Assembly (NCBI GenBank): GCA_900110595.1
Contig: FOEZ01000002.1
Location: forward strand, 372,001-436,000
Origin: Arthrobacter sp. OV608
GTDB taxonomy: Bacteria > Actinomycetota > Actinomycetes > Actinomycetales > Micrococcaceae
Length of the DNA: 64,000 nt
Reading direction: 5' to 3'
Position numbers and translations under genes: made by a program
Notes under the pieces: generated by a model
Seen by the model: only the letters and a program-made list of their open reading frames with translations
Told to the model about the DNA's origin: nothing
The model's database searches: none
Part shown: positions 51,722 to 60,220 of the stretch, piece by piece
Layout: each line of letters begins with the position of its first letter
Position numbering within the stretch: position 1 is the first letter of the stretch

Positions 51722-51740
51722 CACGCAGTTCGAAGTATCT

Positions 51741-51839
51741 CTACTTCTTGTTGCGGCGCTGGTGACGAGTCTTGCGAAGCAGCTTGCGGTGCTTCTTCTT
51801 GGCCATACGCTTGCGACGCTTCTTAATAACTGAACCCAC
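51741..51839 (-). CDS. Ribosomal protein bS22 (AURKAIP1/COX24-domain)
   Basis: A 32-residue, extremely basic protein from a GTG start with AAGGA upstream. It reads MGSVIKKRRKRMAKKKH at the start and then RKLLRKTRHQRRNKK. This matches the small actinobacterial 30S protein first seen in mycobacterial ribosome structures. Such short genes are often missed in annotation. Confidence 0.9.
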   Translation of the reverse strand: MGSVIKKRRKRMAKKKHRKLLRKTRHQRRNKK

Positions 51840-52042
51840 GAAAGTTCCTTACAAACTAGATGCAGTACCTGTCTGATGGAAAATGTTCGTGGACAGAGCT
51901 ACGAACTGAACAACTGACAGATTCTTACAATGACGTAAAACGTTCCTTAACAGGGTACCGCCTATCCGGGGCGGCTTCTGACCGGCGTGGCCCCGACCGG
52001 CCGAAACGACCGGCCGGAACAGGGCTTTGCGGCGTGACGGCG

Positions 52043-52255
52043 TCAGGCGGTTTCGGTGTGGCCGTCCACCACAGCGCCTTTGAGGTACTGCTCCACGGCG
52101 TTCTCGGGTACCCGGTACGAGCGGCCGAACCGCACCGCGGGCATCTCGCCGGCGTGGACCAGCCGGTAGACGGTCATTTTGGAGACGCGCATGACCTGGG
52201 CTACTTCAGCCACGGTCAGGAACTTCGAGTTGGAGAAGTTCTGTTCTGCCGACAT
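52043..52255 (-). CDS. Excisionase/BldC-type helix-turn-helix DNA-binding protein
   Basis: A 70-residue single-domain protein with FLTVAEVAQVMRVSKMTVYRLVHAGEMPAVRFGRSYRV, a MerR-like winged helix. ATG 52255 has AGGGAA just upstream. It resembles BldC-type developmental regulators rather than phage excisionase, because there is no integrase or attachment site nearby. Confidence 0.87.
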   Translation of the reverse strand: MSAEQNFSNSKFLTVAEVAQVMRVSKMTVYRLVHAGEMPAVRFGRSYRVPENAVEQYLKGAVVDGHTETA

Positions 52256-52409
52256 TTCCCTATTTTCCTTTGCTGACGGATGGACAACAGTGACCCCAGG
52301 TACGTGCCAATGCGGTGTTCCGATGCTGAGCCATCCACCAACCACCTTCTAGATACTCTAGATGTTCCTGTGGCCAATGTGAAAGTAGTGTGCTCCCCTA
52401 TTTCGCCCC

Positions 52410-53549
52410 CTAATTGACCGCCCGGCGCTTGCGGGCAGAGGCGGCCAGCTGGTCCAGCACGGACACGGAGACGTCCCATTCCATGCAGGCGTCCGTCACG
52501 CTCTGCCCGTACACCAGCTCCGACCGGCCGGCCGCGTGCTCGGCGACATCGAGGTTTTGGGCGCCGCCTACCAGGAAGCTTTCAAGCATCACGCCGGCGA
52601 TGGCCTGCGCAGAGGTGCCGCCGTCCTCGAGCTGGGCTCCGATTTCCAGTGCCACTTCGGCCTGGCGGTGGTGGCTCTTGCCGCTGTTGGCGTGGCTGGC
52701 ATCCACGATGAGGCGCGGGTTCAGCTGCTTGCCGGCGAGTTTGGCGGAGGCACTTTCGACGTCGGCAGCGGAGTAGTTGGGCCCCTTGCGGCCGCCGCGG
52801 AGGATGACGTGGGTGTCCGGGTTTCCGGCGGTGGCCACCAGGGCTGCCCGGCCGTCGCCGTCAATGCCCAGGAAGGACTGGGCTGCCGCGGCGGCTCCGC
52901 AGGCGTCGACGGCCACCTGGAGATCGCCGTCGGTCCCGTTTTTGAAGCCGATCGGCATGGACAGGCCGGAGGCCAGCTGCCGGTGGATCTGGCTTTCGGT
53001 GGTGCGGGCGCCGATGGCGCCCCAGGAGATCAGGTCGGCCATGTACTGCGGGCTGATGGGCTCGAGGAATTCGGTGGCAGTGGGCAGCCCCAGCGCGGTG
53101 ACCTGCTGGAGGAAATGCCGTGCGGTGCGCAGGCCGGTGACCATGTCGTGGCTGCCGTCCAGGCGCGGATCGTTGATCAGGCCCTTCCAGCCCACCGTGG
53201 TGCGGGGCTTTTCGAAGTAGGTCCGCATGACGATCAGCAGGTCTTCCTTGTGCTTTTCGGCCTGGCTGACCAGCCGGCGGGCGTATTCCAGCCCGGCCTT
53301 GGGATCGTGGATGGAGCAGGGCCCCACAATCACCAGCAGGCGGTCGTCCAGGCCGTCCATGATGGCGCGTACTTCATCGCGTCCGCGTTCGACGACGCCT
53401 GCCGCCTCGGGTGCCAGCGGCAACTCCGCGATGAGGTCCTGCGGGGTGGGCAGGGCAGTGAATTCGCTGACGCGCAGGTTGGACGTGGACTTGGCCACGG
53501 CTTCATTGCGGGGAGTGCCGGTGTGTGCGGGGGCTGTTGCGGTGCTCAT
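52410..53549 (-). CDS. 3-deoxy-7-phosphoheptulonate (DAHP) synthase, class I
   Basis: A 379-residue first enzyme of aromatic amino-acid synthesis. LLVIVGPCSIHDPKAGLEYARRL, MRTYFEKPRTTVGWKGLINDP and GARTTESQIHRQLASGLSMPIGFKNGTDG are the AroFGH-type blocks. The metal and phosphate ligands are present. The ATG has AGGACC upstream. A leader peptide and hairpins precede it, so expression probably responds to aromatic amino acids. Confidence 0.94.
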   Translation of the reverse strand: MSTATAPAHTGTPRNEAVAKSTSNLRVSEFTALPTPQDLIAELPLAPEAAGVVERGRDEVRAIMDGLDDRLLVIVGPCSIHDPKAGLEYARRLVSQAEKHKEDLLIVMRTYFEKPRTTVGWKGLINDPRLDGSHDMVTGLRTARHFLQQVTALGLPTATEFLEPISPQYMADLISWGAIGARTTESQIHRQLASGLSMPIGFKNGTDGDLQVAVDACGAAAAAQSFLGIDGDGRAALVATAGNPDTHVILRGGRKGPNYSAADVESASAKLAGKQLNPRLIVDASHANSGKSHHRQAEVALEIGAQLEDGGTSAQAIAGVMLESFLVGGAQNLDVAEHAAGRSELVYGQSVTDACMEWDVSVSVLDQLAASARKRRAVN

Positions 53550-53610
53550 TGTGGGTCCTGTTCCAGATGGGAAGCGGGCCCAGTTCAGAACCCGCCGGAG
53601 AAACGGCGAA

Positions 53611-53693
53611 GGGCAGAGAATGATCTCTGCCCTGTTGGCTCTGAAGGAAAGTTGGATGCGTGTCAGTTAGACGCGGGCCCCTCCAGAGCCAAC
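53611..53693 (-). promoter_or_regulatory. Putative attenuator hairpins in the DAHP synthase leader
   Basis: On the minus strand GTTGGCTCTGGAGG (53693-53680) pairs with CCTTCAGAGCCAAC (53647-53634), 14 bp with one wobble. Immediately after it GGGCAGAGA pairs with TCTCTGCCC (53632-53611, 4-nt loop). The first arm begins in codon 10 of the leader peptide, just after its aromatic codons, so a stalled ribosome would block that stem. Confidence 0.65.
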
Positions 53694-53722
53694 GAAAAAT
53701 ACGCATACCAACGGTTTGTCAT
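53663..53722 (-). CDS. Aromatic-rich leader peptide of DAHP synthase
   Basis: A 19-residue open frame, MTNRWYAYFSLALEGPASN, ends before the DAHP synthase gene. Residues 5-9 are Trp-Tyr-Ala-Tyr-Phe, covering all three aromatic end-products. The ATG lies 7 bp after a TATGGT -10 box and has no ribosome site, so it is probably leaderless. Downstream stem arms start at its codon 10. Function as an attenuation leader is inferred. Confidence 0.65.
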   Translation of the reverse strand: MTNRWYAYFSLALEGPASN

Positions 53723-53729
53723 GCCATGA

Positions 53730-53758
53730 ACCATAACCGCCGGGCGCCCGCACCGCAA
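53730..53758 (-). promoter_or_regulatory. Promoter of the DAHP synthase leader
   Basis: TTGCGG (53758-53753), a 17-bp spacer and TATGGT (53735-53730) on the minus strand form a sigma-70-type promoter. The predicted start falls at the ATG of the leader peptide. Confidence 0.6.
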
Positions 53759-53763
53759 AAGTG

Positions 53764-55092
53764 TTACGCCGCGTCACGGGACAGGCTGGCCACCAGTTCC
53801 GCGTGCTTCTGGTCCGTCAGGCGGTACCAGTACATGATGACGACGGCGGCCAGCACCAGGGCCCCCGGCAGCAGTCCCGCCGCGGCCCGGATGGCGAGGG
53901 TGGCTGCATCGGACTGCTCGGCCGTGCCTGAAAGGTAGCCGCCCCATGCCAGCGAGAAGGCCACCAGTCCGCCGCCGAATCCCATCCCGAGCTTCCGGGT
54001 GGCAGCGAGAAGTGCGTAGTTGATGCCCTGCACCCGGACGCCGGTTTTCCACTCCCCGTATTCCACGGTGTCCGCGATCAGGGCCCAGGTGAGGATGCTG
54101 ACCGATGCCGATGCCAGGAGCCCCAGCACGAGGCCCGCCAGCCCCAGCAGCGGCGCGTCCTGCGGCGCCAGGAAAACCAGTGCGCCGCCCACCACGCCCA
54201 GTCCACCGCCGGCGATGTACACCGCACGCTTTCCCCATCGCGTCACAGGCCGCGGGAGCAATACAGCCAATGTGAGGGTGATGACCACCTGGGCACCTGC
54301 CATCACCGGGAACAGGTCCATCCGGGACAGCACGTCACGGAGGTAGTAGAACTGGGCGGCACCGGTGGCGGACGTGCCGGTGACGAAGAGGATGGAACTC
54401 AGGCACAGGATCACCAGCGGCGTGTTGGCTTTCAGGGCTGCGACGCTTTGGCCGAGGGTGATTTTGGGGATGCTCCCGGCGACCCGTTCAACGCACACTG
54501 TGCCGGTCAGGACATACAGCCCCGAACCAACAACGGCGAAGGCCAGGGTCAGCCAGGTGAAGATCTGCTGCATGTCGTGGCCGGCGCCGAGGAGCGGTGC
54601 AATGAAGAATCCGAGCGTGGCGCCCACTGACAGGCCGCCCATGGTCCTTGCCCCGCCGAGCCGCGCGCGGTCCTTGGCATCCTGGGTCATTGCACCCACC
54701 AGGCACCCGTAGGGCACGTTGACCATGCTGTACGCGATGCAGACCAGGCCGTAGGTGCAGTAAGCGTAGAGCATCTTCAGTGACGGATCCACGTCCGGAA
54801 CATGGAACACCGCCACACTCAGCAGCAAGGGAATGAAGCCAAACACCAGGAACGGCCGGAATTTACCCCAGCGCCGGCTGTGTACGCGGTCCACGATCCG
54901 CCCGGCGGCGATGTCCGTAAAGGCGTTGAAGATCCGCGCCACCAGCAGCAGGGTTCCTGCAGCTGCTGCCCCGATCCCCGCAACGTCCGTGTAGTAGACA
55001 AGCAGGAACATGTTCCCGGTACTGATGATCATGCTGTTGGCGGCGTCGCCGGCCCCATAGCCGAACACGCTGAGCCTGCTAAGTTTCTTCAT
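53764..55092 (-). CDS. GPH-family sugar:cation symporter (MFS)
   Basis: A 442-residue, 12-helix transporter. SVFGYGAGDAANSMIISTGN and FTDIAAGRIVDRVHSRRWGKFRPFLVFG are typical of the glycoside-pentoside-hexuronide group. AAGGAACG precedes the ATG. It lies after rhaB in the same direction, separated by about 250 bp that include a gene remnant. Uptake of rhamnose or a rhamnosylated oligosaccharide is a reasonable guess from context only. Confidence 0.83.
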   Translation of the reverse strand: MKKLSRLSVFGYGAGDAANSMIISTGNMFLLVYYTDVAGIGAAAAGTLLLVARIFNAFTDIAAGRIVDRVHSRRWGKFRPFLVFGFIPLLLSVAVFHVPDVDPSLKMLYAYCTYGLVCIAYSMVNVPYGCLVGAMTQDAKDRARLGGARTMGGLSVGATLGFFIAPLLGAGHDMQQIFTWLTLAFAVVGSGLYVLTGTVCVERVAGSIPKITLGQSVAALKANTPLVILCLSSILFVTGTSATGAAQFYYLRDVLSRMDLFPVMAGAQVVITLTLAVLLPRPVTRWGKRAVYIAGGGLGVVGGALVFLAPQDAPLLGLAGLVLGLLASASVSILTWALIADTVEYGEWKTGVRVQGINYALLAATRKLGMGFGGGLVAFSLAWGGYLSGTAEQSDAATLAIRAAAGLLPGALVLAAVVIMYWYRLTDQKHAELVASLSRDAA

Positions 55093-55149
55093 TCGTTCCT
55101 TGGTTCCGGCGGAACGAGAAACCGTTTTCTCATCCCGCTCAAAGGAACG

Positions 55150-55290
55150 TACCCCAAAATCCTGCGGAGAAACAGCAGCTGCCTGACCCAGTGGTGCTCC
55201 TGGCCGCCTTCGCCGTTGTTGAACCGGTAGACCTCGATCTCCTTGGCCGCGCCAGCTCCGGCAAGCAGGTGTTCAGCGGACGTAGGTCCA
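55150..55290 (-). pseudogene. Remnant of an acetyl-xylan-esterase (AXE1)-type gene, C-terminal piece
   Basis: The minus-strand frame reads GPTSAEHLLAGAGAAKEIEV then YRFNNGEGGQEHHWVRQLLF. This resembles the C-terminal end of AXE1/cephalosporin-C deacetylases, where a KEI-VYPFN-HEGG-H pattern carries the catalytic His. The rest of the ~320-residue enzyme is missing. The frame continues past the expected end, with no start or ribosome site. I read it as debris of a deleted carbohydrate esterase gene. Confidence 0.5.
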
Positions 55291-55345
55291 GATCCTAGGG
55301 CCGTCCGGTGGACAAGGACAGGGCAGGCCACGCACTGAACACCAT

Positions 55346-56896
55346 CTACAGCCGCGAGAGTTCAGGGACAAAAACCTGCAACGGGCTGCTGGCCGCCACC
55401 AGGGCACGGAGTTCCCCGAGCCCACCGTCCACAGTCCCAGCCGCTCGCGCCTGAACCAGGACGTTCCCCAACGCCGTCGCTTCCACTGGTCCCGCGATCA
55501 CCCTTTTGCCGGTGGCGTCGGCGGTGAGCTGGCAGAGCAGGCGGTTCTGGGAACCGCCGCCCACCACGTGAACCACGTCCACGGACCTGTCGGCGAGCCG
55601 TTCGGCGTCCCGGATGGTGCGTGCATAGCCGGCCGCGAGGCTGTCCATGATGCACCGGGTGATGGCTGCCGGATCGTTGGGCAGGACTTCACCGGTGCGG
55701 CGGACGGCTGCCCGGATCCGGTCCGGCATGTTGTCCGGGGCGATGAAGTAGGGATCGTCCGCGTTGATCTGCGGGCCTCCCGGCGGCAGCGCAGCCGCCG
55801 CTTCCAGCAGGGCCGGAAGTTCGAGGTTGAACCCTTCGGCTGCCCAGGTCCGCTGGCATTCACTGAGGAGCCAGAGCCCGCCCATGTTGCGCAGGTAGCG
55901 GATGGTTCCGTCCACGCCGCGCTCGTTGGTGAAGTTCGCTTCGCGGCTGGCCTCGGTGAGCACCGGATGCTTCAGTTCCAGCCCCACCAGGGACCAGGTG
56001 CCGGAGGAAATGTAGGCAAAGTCCTCCTCTCCGTCATCCGCTTTCGCGGGGACGGCGGCGACGGCTGAGGCGGTGTCGTGCGAGCCGACCGCCACCACCT
56101 TCGTGTCCTGCGGGAGCCCCACCTGCGCGGCGATGGCAGGCAGGAGCGTGCCGACGGTTTCGCCCGGCTGGACCAGCGGCGGGAACAGGTCCTTCCTCAG
56201 GCCCAGGGCGGCGAGGAACTCCGTGGCCCACTCCCCCGCCACGGCGTCGAACAGTCCGGTGGTGGAGGCATTGGTGGCTTCCGTGCGGCGCTGCCCCGTG
56301 AGGAGGAACGCGATCAGGTCCGGGATCAGGAGCGCCTGCACGCCGCCCAGGTCCGGCTCGGTGGCCAGCTGGTAGATGGTGTTGAACTGCAGGAACTGCA
56401 GCCCGGTGGTGGCGTAAAGGCGCGCAGGGTCCAGTTTCCGGTGCACGGGCTCGACGGCGGCGCGGCTGCGATCGTCCCGGTAGCTGAACGGCTGGGCTGT
56501 GAGCTCCCCGGCCTTGTTGACCAGGCCGTAGTCCACCGCCCAGGTGTCGATGCCGATGCTGGCCACACCTTCGCCCTGTACCGCAGCGACTGTCGCCGCC
56601 GCTGAAAGCCCCTTGAGCACCTCAGCAAAGAGGGCATGGAAGTCCCAGCGGAGGCCGCCGTCGATCTCCACCACGCCGTTGGGGAAGCGGTGGACCACCT
56701 CGAGCTGCACGCCGGCTTCACCGCCGCTGCCTTCGACGCCGCCGCCTTCGATGACCCGGCCCAGGATGACCCGGCCGGAGGAGGCGCCGATATCGACAGC
56801 GGCGAAGACACTGCCGGCAACAGCCTTAGCGGCGGCCGCGGCGGAAACTGCCCCGGCCTGGGCCGGGGCAGTTTCGGTGGTGCGTTCGGTGCTCAT
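55346..56896 (-). CDS. rhaB: Rhamnulokinase
   Basis: A 516-residue FGGY-family kinase phosphorylating L-rhamnulose. FAAVDIGASSGRVILG is the phosphate-1 loop, VASIGIDTWAVDYGL a RhaB signature, VAVGSHDTASAVAAVP and YISSGTWSLVGLE follow, and VVHVVGGGSQNRLLCQLTADA is the adenosine motif. ATG 56896 overlaps the upstream stop (ATGA); the frame extends further upstream but overlaps the aldolase gene. The N-terminal ~30 residues are Ala-rich and probably disordered. Confidence 0.93.
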   Translation of the reverse strand: MSTERTTETAPAQAGAVSAAAAAKAVAGSVFAAVDIGASSGRVILGRVIEGGGVEGSGGEAGVQLEVVHRFPNGVVEIDGGLRWDFHALFAEVLKGLSAAATVAAVQGEGVASIGIDTWAVDYGLVNKAGELTAQPFSYRDDRSRAAVEPVHRKLDPARLYATTGLQFLQFNTIYQLATEPDLGGVQALLIPDLIAFLLTGQRRTEATNASTTGLFDAVAGEWATEFLAALGLRKDLFPPLVQPGETVGTLLPAIAAQVGLPQDTKVVAVGSHDTASAVAAVPAKADDGEEDFAYISSGTWSLVGLELKHPVLTEASREANFTNERGVDGTIRYLRNMGGLWLLSECQRTWAAEGFNLELPALLEAAAALPPGGPQINADDPYFIAPDNMPDRIRAAVRRTGEVLPNDPAAITRCIMDSLAAGYARTIRDAERLADRSVDVVHVVGGGSQNRLLCQLTADATGKRVIAGPVEATALGNVLVQARAAGTVDGGLGELRALVAASSPLQVFVPELSRL

Positions 56897-58932
56897 CGCA
56901 GGAAGGCTGCGGCCACTCCGGCGTCCACGGGGATGTGCAGGCCGGTGGTGTGGGACAGTTCGTTGCTGGTAAGGACGGCGGCGGCGTTGGCCACGTGCTC
57001 GGGCAGGACTTCGCGCTTGAGCAGGGTCCGCTGGGCGTAGTACTCGCCCAGTTTTTCCTCGTCCACGCCGTACACGGCGGCGCGCTTGGCGCCCCAGCCG
57101 CCGGCGAAGATGCCGGAGCCGCGGACCACGCCGTCGGGGTTGATGCCGTTGACGCGGATGCCGTGCTCGCCCAGTTCGGCGGCGAGCAGGCGCACCTGGT
57201 GCGCCTGGTCTGCCTTGGTGGCGGAGTAGGCGATGTTGTTGGGTCCGGCGAACACGGAGTTCTTGGAGGAGATGTAGATGATGTCTCCGCCCAGGCCCTG
57301 CGCGATCATCACCTTGGCTGCTGCCTTGGCCACCAGGAACGAGCCCTTGGCCATGACGTTGTGCTGCAGGTCCCAATCCTTTTCGGTGGTTTCCAGCAGC
57401 GGCTTGGAGATGGACAGGCCGGCGTTGTTGACCACCAGGTCCACGCCGCCGAACGCCAGGACAGCGGCATCGATCGCGGCTGCGACCTGGGCCTCGTCCG
57501 TGACGTCGGCCTGGACACCGATGGCAACGTCCGGGCCGCCAAGCTCTTCGGCCACCTTCTCGGCGTTCTCCAGGTTCAGGTCGGCGATGACCACGCACGC
57601 GCCTTCAGCAGCGAGGCGGGTGGCAATGGCCTTGCCAATGCCCGACGCCGCGCCGGTCACCAGGGCGATCCGGGTGGCATGGGATTTGGGCTTGGGCATC
57701 CGGGCCAGCTTGGCTTCTTCCAGAGCCCAGTACTCGATCCGGAACTTCTCGGATTCCTCGATCGGGGCGTAGGTGGAGATCGCCTCGGCGCCGCGCATCA
57801 CGTTGATGGCGTTGATGTAGAACTCGCCGGCAACCCGGGCGGTCTGCTTGTTGGCGCCGAAGGAGAACATGCCCACACCGGGCACCAGCACGATGGCCGG
57901 GTCCGCACCGCGCAGCGCCGGGCTGTCAGCGTCCGCGTGGCGGTCGTAGTAGGCCTGGTAGTCCTCGCGGTAGTCGGCGTGCAGTTCGTGCAGCCTGGCA
58001 ATGGAGTCCTCGACCGAGGCGTCGGCGGGCAGGTCCAGGATCAGCGGCTTGACCTTGGTGCGCAGGAAGTGGTCCGGGCAGGAGGTGCCCAGCGCGCCCA
58101 GGCGCGGGTGCTCGGCGGCTTCGAGGAAGTCCAGGACGACGCCGTCATCGCTGAAGTGCCCCAGCTGCGGCTTGTCCGTGGAGGCCAGGCCGCGGATCAC
58201 GGGTGCCAGCGCTGCGGCCTTGGCTTTCCGCTCTGCCTCCGGCAGGGCTGCGTAGCCGGGGAGCTTGGGTCCGAAGGGCTCGGCTTTGCCGTTGTCCTTG
58301 ATGTACTTCTCGGCCTGCTCGATGATCCACAGCGAGTTCTGCTCTGCTTCTTCGCTGGTGGCGCCCCAGGCAGTAATGCCGTGGCCGCCCAGGATGGTGC
58401 CGATCGCCTGCGGGTTGGCTTCCTTGATCGCGGCGATGTCCAGGCCAAGCTGGAACCCGGGACGGCGCCAGGGCACCCAGACCACCTTGTTGCCGAAGAT
58501 CTTGGTGGTCAGCGCCTCGCCGTCCACTGCGGTGGCAATGGCGATGCCGGAGTCCGGGTGCAGGTGGTCCACATGTGCGGCGTCCACCAGGCCGTGCATA
58601 GCCGTATCGATCGACGGTGCGGCACCGCCCTTGCCATGCAGGCAGTAATCGAAGGCGGCCACCATCTCGTCTTCCCGCTCAACGCCAGGGTAGACGTTCT
58701 TCAGCGCGTTCAAACGGTCCAGGCGCAGCACCGCAAGGTTTTCGGCCTTCAGCGTGCCGAGGTCCCCGCCGGAGCCCTTGACCCACAGGAGCTGGACGTC
58801 CTCGCCCGTGACCGGGTCCGTCTCGGTGCCCTTGGCGGAGGTGTTGCCGCCGGCAAAGTTGGTGTTCCGCTTGTCCGCACCCAGGCGGTTGGAACGGGAA
58901 ATCAGGTCTTCAACAGTCTTATTGGTGCTCAT
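56893..58932 (-). CDS. Bifunctional rhamnulose-1-phosphate aldolase / short-chain dehydrogenase
   Basis: A 679-residue fusion. The N-terminal class II aldolase part (about residues 1-400) has HVDHLHPDSGIAIATAVDG and GHGITAWGATSEEAE, with zinc-binding His residues; it splits rhamnulose-1-phosphate into dihydroxyacetone phosphate and lactaldehyde. The C-terminal SDR part has VTGAASGIGKAIATRLAAEG, VNNAGLS and YSATKADQ with the catalytic Tyr and Lys; it should oxidise the lactaldehyde. The fusion couples two consecutive steps. It lies 6 bp after rhaI and overlaps rhaB. Confidence 0.92.
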   Translation of the reverse strand: MSTNKTVEDLISRSNRLGADKRNTNFAGGNTSAKGTETDPVTGEDVQLLWVKGSGGDLGTLKAENLAVLRLDRLNALKNVYPGVEREDEMVAAFDYCLHGKGGAAPSIDTAMHGLVDAAHVDHLHPDSGIAIATAVDGEALTTKIFGNKVVWVPWRRPGFQLGLDIAAIKEANPQAIGTILGGHGITAWGATSEEAEQNSLWIIEQAEKYIKDNGKAEPFGPKLPGYAALPEAERKAKAAALAPVIRGLASTDKPQLGHFSDDGVVLDFLEAAEHPRLGALGTSCPDHFLRTKVKPLILDLPADASVEDSIARLHELHADYREDYQAYYDRHADADSPALRGADPAIVLVPGVGMFSFGANKQTARVAGEFYINAINVMRGAEAISTYAPIEESEKFRIEYWALEEAKLARMPKPKSHATRIALVTGAASGIGKAIATRLAAEGACVVIADLNLENAEKVAEELGGPDVAIGVQADVTDEAQVAAAIDAAVLAFGGVDLVVNNAGLSISKPLLETTEKDWDLQHNVMAKGSFLVAKAAAKVMIAQGLGGDIIYISSKNSVFAGPNNIAYSATKADQAHQVRLLAAELGEHGIRVNGINPDGVVRGSGIFAGGWGAKRAAVYGVDEEKLGEYYAQRTLLKREVLPEHVANAAAVLTSNELSHTTGLHIPVDAGVAAAFLR

Positions 58933-58938
58933 AGCTGG

Positions 58939-60105
58939 TTAGGCGCCCCATCCGGCTTGCTGGCCGTCTACGCGGTCCTCGTTGATCTTTTTCTGGTAGC
59001 CGCTGGCCTTGAACGCAGCCAGCGGGTCCGCGGGCAGCCCGCGGGATTCACGCCACTCAGCCAGGACGGGCCGGACGTCGGTGTAGAAGGCATCGTTGAA
59101 GATGCCGTTGGCAGCCAGGACATCACCGACGCGCTGCGCTTCGGCCAGGGCTGCGGTGTCCACCATCAGGGCCCGGGCGGTCATTTCCTGGACGTTCAGG
59201 ACCGAGCGGATCTGCCCCGGAATCTTCTCCTCCAGGTTGTGGCACTGGTCCAGCATGAGGGCAACGCCCGAATCCTTGCCGAAGCCGCCGCCGCGGATCA
59301 CCTCGTGCATGATGCGGAAGAGCTGGAACGGATCAGCCGCACCCACAATGAGGTCGTCGTCGGCATAGAAGCGCGAGTTGAAGTCGAAGGAACCCAGCTT
59401 GCCCAGGCGCAGCAGCTGCATCACGATGAACTCGATGTTGGTGCCCGGCGCGTGGTGGCCGGTGTCCAGGCAGACGAACGCCTTCTCGCCCAGCGCCAGG
59501 GTCTGGGCGTAGGAGGTGCCCCAGTCCGGAACATCGGTGTGGTAGAAAGCCGGCTCGAAGAACTTGTACTCGAGCACCAGGCGCTGTTCGTCGCCCAGGG
59601 CGGCGTAGATCTCCTGCAGGGATTCGGCCAGCCGGTCCTGGCGGCCGCGCATGTCATCTTGGCCGGGGTAGTTGGTGCCGTCCGCCAGCCAGATCTTCAG
59701 GTCCTTGGAGCCCGTAGCGTGCATGATCTCGATGCAGTCGAGGTGGTGGTCGACAGCCCGGCGGCGCACGGCCTGGTTGGACGAGGTGAGCGAGCCAAAC
59801 TTGTATTCGTCATCCTGGAAGGTGTTGGAGTTGATGGTGCCCAGGCCCACGCCGAGGCCGGCCGCGTACTCCTTCAGGGCGGCGTAGTCATCCACCTTGT
59901 CCCACGGAATGTGGAGCGCAACGGTGGGGGCCAGGCCGGTCAGTTCATGGACCTTGGCGGCATCCGCCAGTTTCTCCTGCACGGTACGCGGGGTGCCGGG
60001 CGTGCCGAACACCTTGAACCGCGTGCCTGAATTTCCATAGGCCCACGAAGGGACCTCGATGGCAAGCTCCCCGAGCCTGCCCAGCGCCGTTGCTACGTCA
60101 TTCAT
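58939..60105 (-). CDS. rhaI: L-rhamnose isomerase
   Basis: A 388-residue TIM-barrel isomerase of the Pseudomonas/Bacillus RhaI type. GLGLGTIN-like LGVGLGTINSNTF, LEYKFFEPAFYHTDVPDWG, VCLDTGHHAPGTNIE and LGSFDFNSRFYADDDL contain the metal-binding Glu, Asp and His. ATG 60105 gives the usual N-terminus. It is separated by 115 bp from rhaM. Confidence 0.92.
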   Translation of the reverse strand: MNDVATALGRLGELAIEVPSWAYGNSGTRFKVFGTPGTPRTVQEKLADAAKVHELTGLAPTVALHIPWDKVDDYAALKEYAAGLGVGLGTINSNTFQDDEYKFGSLTSSNQAVRRRAVDHHLDCIEIMHATGSKDLKIWLADGTNYPGQDDMRGRQDRLAESLQEIYAALGDEQRLVLEYKFFEPAFYHTDVPDWGTSYAQTLALGEKAFVCLDTGHHAPGTNIEFIVMQLLRLGKLGSFDFNSRFYADDDLIVGAADPFQLFRIMHEVIRGGGFGKDSGVALMLDQCHNLEEKIPGQIRSVLNVQEMTARALMVDTAALAEAQRVGDVLAANGIFNDAFYTDVRPVLAEWRESRGLPADPLAAFKASGYQKKINEDRVDGQQAGWGA

Positions 60106-60220
60106 GATGTGGTTCTTTCCGGTGTCTTGGTGTGTGTGGTCTGTTGAGAGTCTTGATGTGGTGCAGCAGGGTTGGCCGTGCGGCAATACTCCAGGCCCGC
60201 TGCTGGAGCCGCAGATTGCC

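Noticed and set aside
52043..52255. Phage excisionase indicating an integrated element
   Set aside because: No integrase, attachment-site duplication or phage genes are nearby. The protein fits a chromosomal BldC-like regulator.
53503..53706. A 67-codon frame starting MRIFRWLWRG upstream of DAHP synthase, first considered as a Trp leader peptide
   Set aside because: It overlaps the DAHP synthase start and reads through both hairpins. The alternative 19-codon frame has a stop before the hairpins, a promoter at the right place and all three aromatic residues.
56935..60030. A 1031-codon open frame on the plus strand
   Set aside because: It is antisense to the fused aldolase/dehydrogenase and rhaI genes, whose motifs are intact. 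The translation is His/Gly/Val-rich shadow sequence caused by high GC at third positions.
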